Shown here: one piece after another, positions 52,330 to 64,000 of the stretch
How the letters are laid out: each line of letters begins with the position of its first letter
How positions within the stretch are numbered: the stretch's first letter is position 1
Source: Auanema rhodensis
Taxonomy: Eukaryota; Nematoda; Chromadorea; Rhabditida; Rhabditidae
Direction: 5' to 3'
DNA length: 64,000 bases
NCBI GenBank assembly: GCA_964057225.1
Contig: OZ059900.1
Span: 25,869,638-25,933,637 of the forward strand
Program-made: the position numbers and the translations under genes
Notes under the pieces: model-generated
Databases searched by the model: none
Told to the model about the DNA's origin: nothing
Seen by the model: the letters and a program-made list of their open reading frames with translations, nothing else

Positions 52330-54381
52330 ATTGCATGAGTTTGAACACATGAAATCGTAAGTCAAAACCTTGTTTACAGCGAAATTTCCAAAAACTGGTT
52401 TTCCAGCATAATAAAATATTTCTCATGGGAAATACTGTGTTTTTGTATTTTTTTAGTGTTCAGCATGTAAAATGCGTCATTTTAGTATGTAAAACGCTGA
52501 AATTCGTTGCATTTGACGACTCATATGAACAAAAATCGATTTAATCAATATTAGCCATAAGGGGCGTGCCCTCAGAATATGCTGATTTCCTTAATTTTCT
52601 AACCCCTGTTTTTTTGTCGTGAAAGTGGAACTAGACGTTGTACGAACAATTTTGAGCTAGGTTTCATTGACATTGCATGAGTTTGAACACATGAAATCGT
52701 AAGTCAAAACCTTGTTTACAGCGAAATTTCCAAAAACTGGTTTTCCAGCATAATACAATATTTCTCATGGGAAATACTGTGTTTTTGTATTTTTCTTGTG
52801 TTCAGAATGTAGAATGCTTCATTTTAGTATGTAACACGCTGAAATTCGTTGCATTTGACGACTCATATGAACAAAAATCGATTTAATCAATATTAGCCAT
52901 AAGGGGCGTGCCCTCAGAATATGCTAATTTCCTTAATTTTCTAACCCCTGTTTTTTTGTCGTGAAAGTGGAACTAGACGTTGTACGAACAATTTTGAGCT
53001 AGGTTTCATTGACATTGCATGAGTTTGAACACATGAAATCGTAAGTCAAAACCTTGTTTACAGCGAAATTTCCAAAAACTGGTTTTCCAGCATAATAAAA
53101 TATTTCTCATGGGAAATACTGTGTTTTTGTATTTTTCTAGTGTTCAGCATGTTAAATGCTTCATTTTAGTATGTAACACGCTGAAATTCGTTGCATTTGA
53201 CGACTCATATGAACAAAAATCGATTTAATCAATATTAGCCATAAGGGGCGTGCCCTCAGAATATGCTAATTTCCTTAATTTTCTAACCCCTGTTTTTTTG
53301 TCGTGAAAGTGGAACTAGACGTTGTACGAACAATTTTGAGCTAGGTTTCATTGACATTGCATGAGTTTGAACACATGAAATCGTAAGTCAAAACCTTGTT
53401 TACAGCGAAATTTCCAAAAACTGGTTTTCCAGCATAATAAAATATTTCTCATGGGAAATACTGTGTTTTTGTATTTTTTTAGTGTTCAGCATGTAAAATT
53501 CGTCATTTTAGTATGTAAAACGCTGAAATTCGTTGCATTTGACGACTCATATGAACAAAAATCGATTTTATCAATATTAGCCATAAGGGGTGTGCCCTCA
53601 GAATATGCTGATTTCCTTAATTTTCTAACCCCTGTTTTTTTGTCGTGAAAGTGGAACTAGACGTTGTACGAACAATTTTGAGCTAGGTTTCATTGACATT
53701 GCATGAGTTTGAACACATGAAATCGTAAGTCAAAACCTTGTTTACAGCGAAATTTCCAAAAACTGGTTTTCCAGCATAATACAATATTTCTCATGGGAAA
53801 TACTGTGTTTTTGTATTTTTCTAGTGTTCAGAATGTAGAATGCTTCATTTTAGTATGTAACACGCTGAAATTCGTTGCATTTGACGACTCATATGAACAA
53901 AAATCGATTTAATCAATATTAGCCATAAGGGGCGTGCCCTCAGAATATGCTAATTTCCTTAATTTTCTAACCCCTGTTTTTTTGTCGTGAAAGTGGAACT
54001 AGACGTTGTACGAACAATTTTGAGCTAGGTTTCATTGACATTGCATGAGTTTGAACACATGAAATCGTAAGTCAAAACCTTGTTTACAGCGAAATTTCCA
54101 AAAACTGGTTTTCCAGCATAATAAAATATTTCTCATGGGAAATACTGTGTTTTTGTATTTTTCTAGTGTTCAGCATGTTAAATGCTTCATTTTAGTATGT
54201 AACACGCTGAAATTCCTTGCATTTGACGACTCATATGAACAAAAATCGATTTAATCAATATTAGCCATAAGGGGCGTGCCCTCAGAATATGCTAATTTCC
54301 TTAATTTTCTAACCCCTGTTTTTTTGTCGTGAAAGTGGAACTAGACGTTGTACGAACAATTTTGAGCTAGGTTTCATTGAC
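51988..54381. repeat. 7-monomer sub-HOR, third copy (2394 bp)
   Basis: E2, E', J, T, E, J, T(177C) occurs at 45832-48225, 49594-51987 and here. The second and third copies are directly adjacent; the first and second are separated by four monomers (E2, A(177C), A, L). Differences in this copy are CTTGTG for CTAGTG (p126) in the first J and 6A instead of 6T in the second J. Confidence 0.9.
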
Positions 54382-56433
54382 ATTGCATGAGTTTGAACAC
54401 ATGAAATCGTAAGTCAAAACCTTGTTTACAGCGAAATTTCCAAAAACTGGTTTTCCAGCATAATAAAATATTTCTCATGGGAAATACTGTGTTTTTGTAT
54501 TTTTCTAGTGTTCAGCATGTAAAATGCTTCATTTTAGTATGTAACACGCTGAAATTCGTTGCATTTGACGACTCATATGAACAAAAATCGATTTAATCAA
54601 TATTAGCCATAAGGGGCGTGCCCTCAGAATATGCTAATTTCCTTAATTTTCTAACCCCTGTTTTTTTGTCGTGAAAGTGGAACTAGACGTTGTACGAACA
54701 ATTTTGAGCTAGGTTTCATTGACATTGCATCAGTTTGAACACATGAAATCGTAAGTCAAAACCTTGTTTACAGCGAAATTTCCAAAAACTGGTTTTCCAG
54801 CATAATAAAATATTTCTCATGGGAAATACTGTGTTTTTGTATTTTTCTAGTGTTCAGCATGTAAAATGCTTCATTTTAGTATGTAACACGCTGAAATTCG
54901 TTGCATTTGACGACTCATATGAACAAAAATCGATTTAATCAATATTAGCCATAAGGGGCGTGCCCTCAGAATATGCTAATTTCCTTAATTTTCTAACCCC
55001 TGTTTTTTTGTCGTGAAAGTGGAACTAGACGTTGTACGAACAATTTTGAGCTAGGTTTCATTGACATTGCATGAGTTTGAACACATGAAATCGTAAGTCA
55101 AAACCTTGTTTACAGCGAAATTTCCAAAAACTGGTTTTCCAGCATAATAAAATATTTCTCATGGGAAATACTGTGTTTTTGTATTTTTCTAGTGTTCAGC
55201 AGGTAAAATGCTTCATTTTAGTATGTAACACGCTGAAATTCGTTGCATTTGACGACTCATATGAACAAAAATCGATTTAATCAATATTAGCCATAAGGGG
55301 CGTGCCCTCAGAATATGCTAATTTCCTTAATTTTCTAACCCCTGTTTTTTTGTCGTGAAAGTGGAACTAGACGTTGTACGAACAATTTTGAGCTAGGTTT
55401 CATTGACATTGCATGAGTTTGAACACATGAAATCGTAAGTCAAAACCTTGTTTACAGCGAAATTTCCAAAAACTGGTTTTCCAGCATAATAAAATATTTC
55501 TCATGGGAAAAACTGTGTTTTTGTATTTTTCTAGTGTTCAGCATGTAAAATGCTTCATTTTAGTATGTAACACGCTGAAATTTGTTGCATTTGACGACTC
55601 ATATGAACAAAAATCGATTTAATCAATATTAGCCATAAGGGGCGTGCCCTCAGAATATGCTAATTTCCTTAATTTTCTAACCCCTGTTTTTTTGTCGTGA
55701 AAGTGGAACTAGACGTTGTACGAACAATTTTGAGCTAGGTTTCATTGACATTGCATGAGTTTGAACACATGAAATCGTAAGTCAAAACCTTGTTCACAGC
55801 GAAATTTCCAAAAACTGGTTTTCCAGCATAATAAAATATTTCTCAAGGGAAAAACTGTGTTTTTATATTTTTCCAGTGTTCAGCATGTGAAATGCTTTAT
55901 TTTAGTATGTAACACGCTGAAATTTGTTGCATTTGACGACTCATATGAACAAAAATCGATTTAATCAATATTAGCCATAAGGGGCGTGCCCTCAGAATAT
56001 GCTAATTTCCTTAATTTTCTAAACCCTGTTTTTTTGTCGTGAAAGTGGAACTAGACGTTGTACGAACAATTTTGAGCTAGGTTTCATTGACATTGCATGA
56101 GTTTGAACACATGAAATCGTAAGTCAAAACCTTGTTTACAGCGAAATTTCCAAAAACTGGTTTTCCAGCATAATACAATATTTCTCATGGGAAATACTGT
56201 GTTTTTGTATTTTTCTAGTGTTCAGAATGTAGAATGCTTCATTTTGATATGTAAAACGCTGAAATTCGTTGCATTTGACGACTCATATGAACAAAAATCG
56301 ATTTTATCAATATTAGCCATAAGGGGCGTGCCCTCAGAATATGCTAATTTCCTTAATTTTCTAAACCCTGTTTTTTTGTCGTGAAAGTGGAACTAGACGT
56401 TGTACGAACAATTTTGAGCTAGGTTTCATTGAC
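54382..56433. repeat. Monomers 160-165: A, cA, H, B, C, D
   Basis: Return to the types common at 8-28 kb; E, J and T types stop. The C copy carries 125C and 274A as well as the usual C markers, so its right end resembles D. The D that follows is duplicated into the next block. Confidence 0.82.
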
Positions 56434-59169
56434 ATTGCATGAGTTTGAACACATGAAATCGTAAGTCAAAACCTTGTTTACAGCGAAATTTCCAAAAACT
56501 GGTTTTCCAGCATAATACAATATTTCTCATGGGAAATACTGTGTTTTTGTATTTTTCTAGTGTTCAGAATGTAGAATGCTTCATTTTGATATGTAAAACG
56601 CTGAAATTCGTTGCATTTGACGACTCATATGAACAAAAATCGATTTTATCAATATTAGCCATAAGGGGCGTGCCCTCAGAATATGCTAATTTCCTTAATT
56701 TTCTAAACCCTGTTTTTTTGTCGTGAAAGTGGAACTAGACGTTGTACGAACAATTTTGAGCTAGGTTTCATTGACATTGCATGAGTTTGAACACATGAAA
56801 TCGTAAGTCAAAACCTTGTTTACAGCGAAATTTCCAAAAACTGGTTTTCCAGCATAATACAATATTTCTCATGGGAAATACTGTGTTTTTGTATTTTTCT
56901 AGTGTTCAGAATGTAGAATGCTTCATTTTGATATGTAAAACGCTGAAATTCGTTGCATTTGACGACTCATATGAACAAAAATGGATTTAATCAATATTAG
57001 CCATAAGGGGCGTGCCCTCAGAATATGCTAATTTCCTTAATTTTCTAAACCCTGTTTTTTTGTCGTGAAAGTGGAACTAGACGTTGTACGAACAATTTTG
57101 AGCTAGGTTTCATTGACATTGCATGAGTTTGAACACATGAATTCGTAAGTCAAAACCTTGTTTACAGCGAAATTTCCAAAAACTGGTTTTCCAGCATAAT
57201 AAAATATTTCTCATGGGAAAAACTGTGTTTTTGTATTTTTCTAGTGTTCAGCATGTAAAATGCTTCATTTTAGTATGTAACACACTGAAATTTGTTGCAT
57301 TTGACGACTCATATGAACAAAAATTGATTTAATCAATATTAGTCATAAGGGGCGTGCCCTCAGAATATGCTAATTTCCTTAATTTTCTAACCCCTGTTTT
57401 TTTGTCGTGAAAGTGGAACTAGACGTTATACGAACAATTTTGAGCTAGGTTTCATTGACATTGCATGAGTTTGAACACATGAAATCGTAAGTCAAAACCT
57501 TGTTTACAGCGAAATTTCCAAAAACTGGTTTTCCAGCATAATAAAATATTTCTCATGGGAAATACTGTGTTTTTGTATTTTTCTAGTGTTCAGCATGTAA
57601 AATGCTTCATTTTAGTATGTAACACGCTGAAATTCGTTGCATTTGACGACTCATATGAACAAAAATCGATTTAATCAATATTAGCCATAAGGGGCGTGCC
57701 CTCAGAATATGCTAATTTCCTTAATTTTCTAACCCCTGTTTTTTTGTCGTGAAAGTGGAACTAGACGTTGTACGAACAATTTTGAGCTAGGTTTCATTGA
57801 CATTGCATGAGTTTGAACACATGAAATCGTAAGTCAAAACCTTGTTTACAGCGAAATTTCCAAAAACTGGTTTTCCAGCATAATAAAATATTTCTCATGG
57901 GAAATACTGTGTTTTTGTATTTTTCTAGTGTTCAGCATGTAAAATGCTTCATTTTAGTATGTAACACGCTGAAATTCGTTGCATTTGACGACTCATATGA
58001 ACAAAAATTGATTTAATCAATATTAGTCATAAGGGGCGTGCCCTCAGAATATGCTAATTTCCTTAATTTTCTAACCCCTGTTTTTTTGTCGTGAAAGTGG
58101 AACTAGACGTTGTACGAACAATTTTGAGCTAGGTTTCATTGACCTTGCATGAGTTTGAACACATGAAATCGTAAGTCAAAACCTTGTTTACAGCGAAATT
58201 TCCAAAAACTGGTTTTCCAGCATAATAAAATATTTCTCATGGGAAATACTGTGTTTTTGTATTTTTCTAGTGTTTAGCATGTAAAATGCTTCATTTTAGT
58301 ATGTAACACGCTGAAATTCGTTGCATTTGACGACTCATATGAACAAAAATCGATTTAATCAATATTAGTCATAAGGGGCGTGCCCTCAGAATATGCTAAT
58401 TTCCTTAATTTTCTAACCCCTGTTTTTTTGTCGTGAAAGTGGAACTAGACGTTGTACGAACAATTTTGAGCTAGGTTTCATTGACATTGCATGAGTTTGA
58501 ACACATGAAATCGTAAGTCAAAACCTTGTTTACAGCGAAATTTCCAAAAACTGGTTTTCCAGCATAATAAAATATTTCTCATGGGAAATACTGTGTTTTT
58601 GTATTTTTCTAGTGTTCAGCATGTAAAATGCTTCATTTTAGTATGTAACACGCTGAAATTCGTTGCATTTGACGACTCATATGAACAAAAATCGATTTAA
58701 TCAATATTAGCCATAAGGGGCGTGCCCTCAGAATATGCTAATTTCCTTAATTTTCTAACCCCTGTTTTTTTGTCGTGAAAGTGGAACTAGACGTTGTACG
58801 AACAATTTTGAGCTAGGTTTCATTGACCTTGCATGAGTTTGAACACATGAAATCGTAAGTCAAAACCTTGTTTACAGCGAAATTTCCAAAAACTGGTTTT
58901 CCAGCATAATAAAATATTTCTCATGGGAAATACTGTGTTTTTGTATTTTTCTAGTGTTTAGCATGTAAAATGCTTCATTTTAGTATGTAACACGCTGAAA
59001 TTCGTTGCATTTGACGACTCATATGAACAAAAATCGATTTAATCAATATTAGCCATAAGGGGCGTGCCCTCAGAATATGCTAATTTCCTTAATTTTCTAA
59101 ACCCTGTTTTTTTGTCGTGAAAGTGGAACTAGACGTTGTACGAACAATTTTGAGCTAGGTTTCATTGAC
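56434..59169. repeat. 8-monomer HOR, copy 1 (2736 bp)
   Basis: Monomers 166-173 read D, D(208G,214A), B(25T,167A,208T,226T,311A), A, A(208T,226T), L(226T), A, L(274A). The heavily marked B monomer at 57118 carries five private or rare changes that recur 2736 bp later. Confidence 0.88.
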
Positions 59170-61905
59170 ATTGCATGAGTTTGAACACATGAAATCGTAA
59201 GTCAAAACCTTGTTTACAGCGAAATTTCCAAAAACTGGTTTTCCAGCATAATACAATATTTCTCATGGGAAATACTGTGTTTTTGTATTTTTCTAGTGTT
59301 CAGAATGTAGAATGCTTCATTTTGATATGTAAAACGCTGAAATTCGTTGCATTTGACGACTCATATGAACAAAAATCGATTTTATCAATATTAGCCATAA
59401 GGGGCGTGCCCTCAGAATATGCTAATTTCCTTAATTTTCTAAACCCTGTTTTTTTGTCGTGAAAGTGGAACTAGACGTTGTACGAACAATTTTGAGCTAG
59501 GTTTCATTGACATTGCATGAGTTTGAACACATGAAATCGTAAGTCAAAACCTTGTTTACAGCGAAATTTCCAAAAACTGGTTTTCCAGCATAATACAATA
59601 TTTCTCATGGGAAATACTGTGTTTTTGTATTTTTCTAGTGTTCAGAATGTAGAATGCTTCATTTTGATATGTAAAACGCTGAAATTCGTTGCATTTGACG
59701 ACTCATATGAACAAAAATGGATTTAATCAATATTAGCCATAAGGGGCGTGCCCTCAGAATATGCTAATTTCCTTAATTTTCTAAACCCTGTTTTTTTGTC
59801 GTGAAAGTGGAACTAGACGTTGTACGAACAATTTTGAGCTAGGTTTCATTGACATTGCATGAGTTTGAACACATGAATTCGTAAGTCAAAACCTTGTTTA
59901 CAGCGAAATTTCCAAAAACTGGTTTTCCAGCATAATAAAATATTTCTCATGGGAAAAACTGTGTTTTTGTATTTTTCTAGTGTTCAGCATGTAAAATGCT
60001 TCATTTTAGTATGTAACACACTGAAATTTGTTGCATTTGACGACTCATATGAACAAAAATTGATTTAATCAATATTAGTCATAAGGGGCGTGCCCTCAGA
60101 ATATGCTAATTTCCTTAATTTTCTAACCCCTGTTTTTTTGTCGTGAAAGTGGAACTAGACGTTATACGAACAATTTTGAGCTAGGTTTCATTGACATTGC
60201 ATGAGTTTGAACACATGAAATCGTAAGTCAAAACCTTGTTTACAGCGAAATTTCCAAAAACTGGTTTTCCAGCATAATAAAATATTTCTCATGGGAAATA
60301 CTGTGTTTTTGTATTTTTCTAGTGTTCAGCATGTAAAATGCTTCATTTTAGTATGTAACACGCTGAAATTCGTTGCATTTGACGACTCATATGAACAAAA
60401 ATCGATTTAATCAATATTAGCCATAAGGGGCGTGCCCTCAGAATATGCTAATTTCCTTAATTTTCTAACCCCTGTTTTTTTGTCGTGAAAGTGGAACTAG
60501 ACGTTGTACGAACAATTTTGAGCTAGGTTTCATTGACATTGCATGAGTTTGAACACATGAAATCGTAAGTCAAAACCTTGTTTACAGCGAAATTTCCAAA
60601 AACTGGTTTTCCAGCATAATAAAATATTTCTCATGGGAAATACTGTGTTTTTGTATTTTTCTAGTGTTCAGCATGTAAAATGCTTCATTTTAGTATGTAA
60701 CACGCTGAAATTCGTTGCATTTGACGACTCATATGAACAAAAATTGATTTAATCAATATTAGTCATAAGGGGCGTGCCCTCAGAATATGCTAATTTCCTT
60801 AATTTTCTAACCCCTGTTTTTTTGTCGTGAAAGTGGAACTAGACGTTGTACGAACAATTTTGAGCTAGGTTTCATTGACATTGCATGAGTTTGAACACAT
60901 GAAATCGTAAGTCAAAACCTTGTTTACAGCGAAATTTCCAAAAACTGGTTTTCCAGCATAATAAAATATTTCTCATGGGAAATACTGTGTTTTTGTATTT
61001 TTCTAGTGTTCAGCATGTAAAATGCTTCATTTTAGTATGTAACACGCTGAAATTCGTTGCATTTGACGACTCATATGAACAAAAATCGATTTAATCAATA
61101 TTAGCCATAAGGGGCGTGCCCTCAGAATATGCTAATTTCCTTAATTTTCTAACCCCTGTTTTTTTGTCGTGAAAGTGGAACTAGACGTTGTACGAACAAT
61201 TTTGAGCTAGGTTTCATTGACATTGCATGAGTTTGAACACATGAAATCGTAAGTCAAAACCTTGTTTACAGCGAAATTTCCAAAAACTGGTTTTCCAGCA
61301 TAATAAAATATTTCTCATGGGAAATACTGTGTTTTTGTATTTTTCTAGTGTTCAGCATGTAAAATGCTTCATTTTAGTATGTAACACGCTGAAATTCGTT
61401 GCATTTGACGACTCATATGAACAAAAATCGATTTAATCAATATTAGCCATAAGGGGCGTGCCCTCAGAATATGCTAATTTCCTTAATTTTCTAACCCCTG
61501 TTTTTTTGTCGTGAAAGTGGAACTAGACGTTGTACGAACAATTTTGAGCTAGGTTTCATTGACCTTGCATGAGTTTGAACACATGAAATCGTAAGTCAAA
61601 ACCTTGTTTACAGCGAAATTTCCAAAAACTGGTTTTCCAGCATAATAAAATATTTCTCATGGGAAATACTGTGTTTTTGTATTTTTCTAGTGTTTAGCAT
61701 GTAAAATGCTTCATTTTAGTATGTAACACGCTGAAATTCGTTGCATTTGACGACTCATATGAACAAAAATCGATTTAATCAATATTAGCCATAAGGGGCG
61801 TGCCCTCAGAATATGCTAATTTCCTTAATTTTCTAACCCCTGTTTTTTTGTCGTGAAAGTGGAACTAGACGTTGTACGAACAATTTTGAGCTAGGTTTCA
61901 TTGAC
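59170..61905. repeat. 8-monomer HOR, copy 2 (2736 bp)
   Basis: Monomers 174-181 read D, D(208G,214A), B(25T,167A,208T,226T,311A), A, A(208T,226T), A, A, L. The first five match copy 1 marker for marker. The sixth is A here but L in copy 1, and the last lacks 274A. Confidence 0.87.
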
Positions 61906-63957
61906 ATTGCATGAGTTTGAACACATGAAATCGTAAGTCAAAACCTTGTTTACAGCGAAATTTCCAAAAACTGGTTTTCCAGCATAATAAAATATTTCTC
62001 ATGGGAAATACTGTGTTTTTATATTTTTCTAGTGTTCAGCATGTGAAATGCTTTATTTTAGTATGTAACACGCTGAAATTTGTTGCATTTGACGACTCAT
62101 ATGAACAAAAATCGATTTAATCAATATTAGCCATAAGGGGCGTGCCCTCAGAATATGCTAATTTCCTTAATTTTCTAACCCCTGTTTTTTTGTCGTGAAA
62201 GTGGAACTAGACGTTGTACGAACAATTTTGAGCTAGGTTTCATTGACATTGCATGAGTTTGAACACATGCAATCGTAAGTCAAAACCTTGTTTACAGCGA
62301 AATTTCCAAAAACTGGTTTTCAAGCATAATAAAATATTTCTCATGGGAAATACTGTGTTTTTGTATTTTTCTAGTGTTCAGCATGTAAAATGCTTCATTT
62401 TAGTATGTAACACGCTGAAATTTGTTGCATTTGACGACTCATATGAACAAAAATCGATTTAATCAATATTAGCCATAAGGGGCGTGCCCTCAGAATATGC
62501 TAATTTCCTTAATTTTCTAACCCCTGTTTTTTTGTCGTGAAAGTGGAACTAGACGTTGTACGAACAATTTTGAGCTAGGTTTCATTGACATTGCATGAGT
62601 TTGAACACATGAAATCGTAAGTCAAAACCTTGTTTACAGCGAAATTTCCAAAAACTGGTTTTCCAGCATAATAAAATATTTCTCATGGGAAATACTGTGT
62701 TTTTGTATTTTTTTAGTGTTCAGCATGTAAAATGCGTCATGTTAGTATGTAAAACGCTGAAATTCGTTGCATTTGACGACTCATATGAACAAAAATCGAT
62801 TTTATCAATATTAGCCATAAGGGGCGTGCCCTCAGAATATGCTAATTTCCTTAATTTTCTAACCCCTGTTTTTTTGTCGTGAAAGTGGAACTAGACGTTG
62901 TACGAACAATTTTGAGCTAGGTTTCATTGACATTGCATGAGTTTGAACACATGAAATCGTAAGTCAAAACCTTGTTTACAGCGAAATTTCCAAAAACTGG
63001 TTTTCCAGCATAATAAAATATTTCTCATGGGAAAAACTGTGTTTTTGTATTTTTCTAGTGTTCAGCATGTAAAATGCTTCATTTTAGTATGTAACACACT
63101 GAAATTTGTTGCATTTGACGACTCATATGAACAAAAATTGATTTAATCAATATTAGTCATAAGGGGCGTGCCCTCAGAATATGCTAATTTCCTTAATTTT
63201 CTAACCCCTGTTTTTTTGTCGTGAAAGTGGAACTAGACGTTGTACGAACAATTTTGAGCTAGGTTTCATTGACATTGCATGAGTTTGAACACATGAAATC
63301 GTAAGTCAAAACCTTGTTTACAGCGAAATTTCCAAAAACTGGTTTTCCAGCATAATAAAATATTTCTCATGGGAAATACTGTGTTTTTGTATTTTTCTAG
63401 TGTTCAGCATGTAAAATGCTTCATTTTAGTATGTAACACGCTGAAATTCGTTGCATTTGACGACTCATATGAACAAAAATCGATTTAATCAATATTAGCC
63501 ATAAGGGGCGTGCCCTCAGAATATGCTAATTTCCTTAATTTTCTAACCCCTGTTTTTTTGTCGTGAAAGTGGAACTAGACGTTGTACGAACAATTTTGAG
63601 CTAGGTTTCATTGACATTGCATGAGTTTGAACACATGAAATCGTAAGTCAAAACCTTGTTTACAGCGAAATTTCCAAAAACTGGTTTTCCAGCATAATAA
63701 AATATTTCTCATGGGAAATACTGTGTTTTTGTATTTTTCTAGTGTTCAGCATGTAAAATGCTTCATTTTAGTATGTAACACGCTGAAATTCGTTGCATTT
63801 GACGACTCATATGAACAAAAATCGATTTAATCAATATTAGCCATAAGGGGCGTGCCCTCAGAATATGCTAATTTCCTTAATTTTCTAACCCCTGTTTTTT
63901 TGTCGTGAAAGTGGAACTAGACGTTGTACGAACAATTTTGAGCTAGGTTTCATTGAC
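61906..63957. repeat. Monomers 182-187: hybrids, E-like, B, A, A
   Basis: The monomer at 61906 has the right-hand C markers (116A,140G,149T,176T) without 97A and 104A. The one at 62248 has 23C, 75A and 176T; 23C removes a TGA and links a short upstream frame to the p96 frame, and 75A breaks the p66-77 dyad. The one at 62590 is E-like (124T,147G,164A,214T, private 152G). B(167A,208T,226T) and two A monomers follow. Confidence 0.82.
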
Positions 63958-64000
63958 ATTGCATGAGTTTGAACACATGAAATCGTAAGTCAAAACCTTG
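63958..64000. repeat. Partial monomer 188
   Basis: First 43 bp of a further monomer, identical to the reference over this length. It shows that the array continues past the right edge of the window. Confidence 0.95.

Larger units (their letters stand above)
1..64000. repeat. 342-bp satellite DNA array, whole window
   Basis: The sequence is a continuous head-to-tail tandem repeat with a 342-bp period. The start word ATTGCAT (or a one-base variant) recurs at 1, 347, 689, 1031 and so on to 63958, giving 187 full monomers and a 43-bp partial. Length departs from 342 only at the first monomer (+4) and at 44465-44805 (-1). Monomers are about 97-100% identical and all in one orientation. The reference monomer has 57 C, 59 G and 10 CpG, so CpG is not depleted. 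No transposon, gene, microsatellite tract or telomeric repeat interrupts it. Seen directly: period, orientation, homogeneity. Inferred: nuclear heterochromatin, with a unit length near two nucleosomal repeats that would suit a (peri)centromeric or subtelomeric satellite. I do not recognise the family. Confidence 0.98.

Noticed and set aside
62253-62462. 69-codon frame beginning upstream of the usual ATG
   Set aside because: A single A to C at p23 turns TGA into TGC and joins a short upstream frame to the standard p96 frame, which still stops at p213-215.
1810-62882. Thirty-one plus-strand frames of 65 codons starting at p96
   Set aside because: They repeat once per monomer, are absent in most monomers through a stop at p213-215 or a lost ATG, have no recognisable domain, and follow monomer type. 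Treated as chance frames in satellite DNA, not genes.
1-64000. CRISPR array
   Set aside because: The repeat is 342 bp with no spacers: whole units repeat end to end, unlike 20-50 bp repeats with unique spacers. No cas genes.
1-64000. Primate alpha satellite
   Set aside because: 342 is twice 171, but the sequence does not resemble the alphoid consensus as I know it and has no proper CENP-B box.
1-64000. Transposable element, LTR or tandemly repeated gene such as rDNA or 5S
   Set aside because: No terminal repeats, target-site duplications, protease/RT/transposase frames, internal promoter boxes or rRNA-like segments. Every base fits the 342-bp unit.
1-64000. Telomeric repeats or array boundary
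   Set aside because: No telomere-type short repeats were seen, and both edges of the window lie inside the array.

Overview
The whole 64 kb is one uninterrupted, head-to-tail satellite DNA array. I see no genes, RNA genes, transposons or unique sequence. The repeat unit is 342 bp and about 34% GC (116 of 342 bases in the reference monomer). Taking ATTGCAT as an arbitrary start, the window holds 187 full monomers plus a 43-bp partial at the right edge. Only two monomers differ in length: the first (346 bp, positions 1-346) and the one at 44465-44805 (341 bp). All monomers point the same way. This organisation indicates a nuclear heterochromatic locus of a eukaryote, such as a (peri)centromere, a subtelomere or a knob. 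I do not recognise the family and cannot name the organism. It is not primate alpha satellite, Arabidopsis 178-bp or maize CentC as I know them.

Monomers differ by only a few diagnostic bases (about 0-3%). I sorted them by eye into types, using positions p1-p342 within a monomer. A = reference. B = 104A,176T. C = 97A,104A,116A,140G,149T,176T, usually 46C. D = 85C,135A,141G,155G,156A,164A,214T,274A. E = 124T,147G,164A,214T,236T,255G; E' lacks 214T and 236T; E2 = 124T,147G,154C,164A,207G. F = 118T,134A, usually with 8C. G = 140G. H = 137G. J = only the left D markers 85C,135A,141G. K = 8C,125C,134A,164A,180T. L = 1C,132T. T = 140T. The prefix c means 8C.

The types are not random. They form local, phase-exact higher-order repeats (HORs) that change along the window. 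In order: a 6-monomer pattern rich in E and J (1.7-5.1 kb); a 4-monomer tandem duplication (5.8-8.6 kb); an F/G domain with 3-monomer periodicity (11.3-20.5 kb); a 15-monomer (5130 bp) offset duplication (18.5-28.0 kb); mosaic monomers (28-35 kb); a 13-monomer (4446 bp) offset duplication (34.9-43.1 kb); an 11-monomer (3762 bp) near-perfect tandem duplication containing a 7-monomer unit present three times (44.8-54.4 kb); and an 8-monomer (2736 bp) offset duplication (56.4-61.9 kb).

There is no coding system. A 65-codon frame recurs in 31 monomers, but it exists only where a base at p213 or p214 removes a stop codon, and it follows monomer type. The points of biological interest are the nested HOR architecture, hybrid monomers that look like gene-conversion products, and a cluster of variable sites lying over two overlapping dyads at p133-155. 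A third, almost invariant dyad sits at p66-77. There are also weak signs that the 342-bp unit may be an old dimer of about 171 bp. Neither end of the array is visible.
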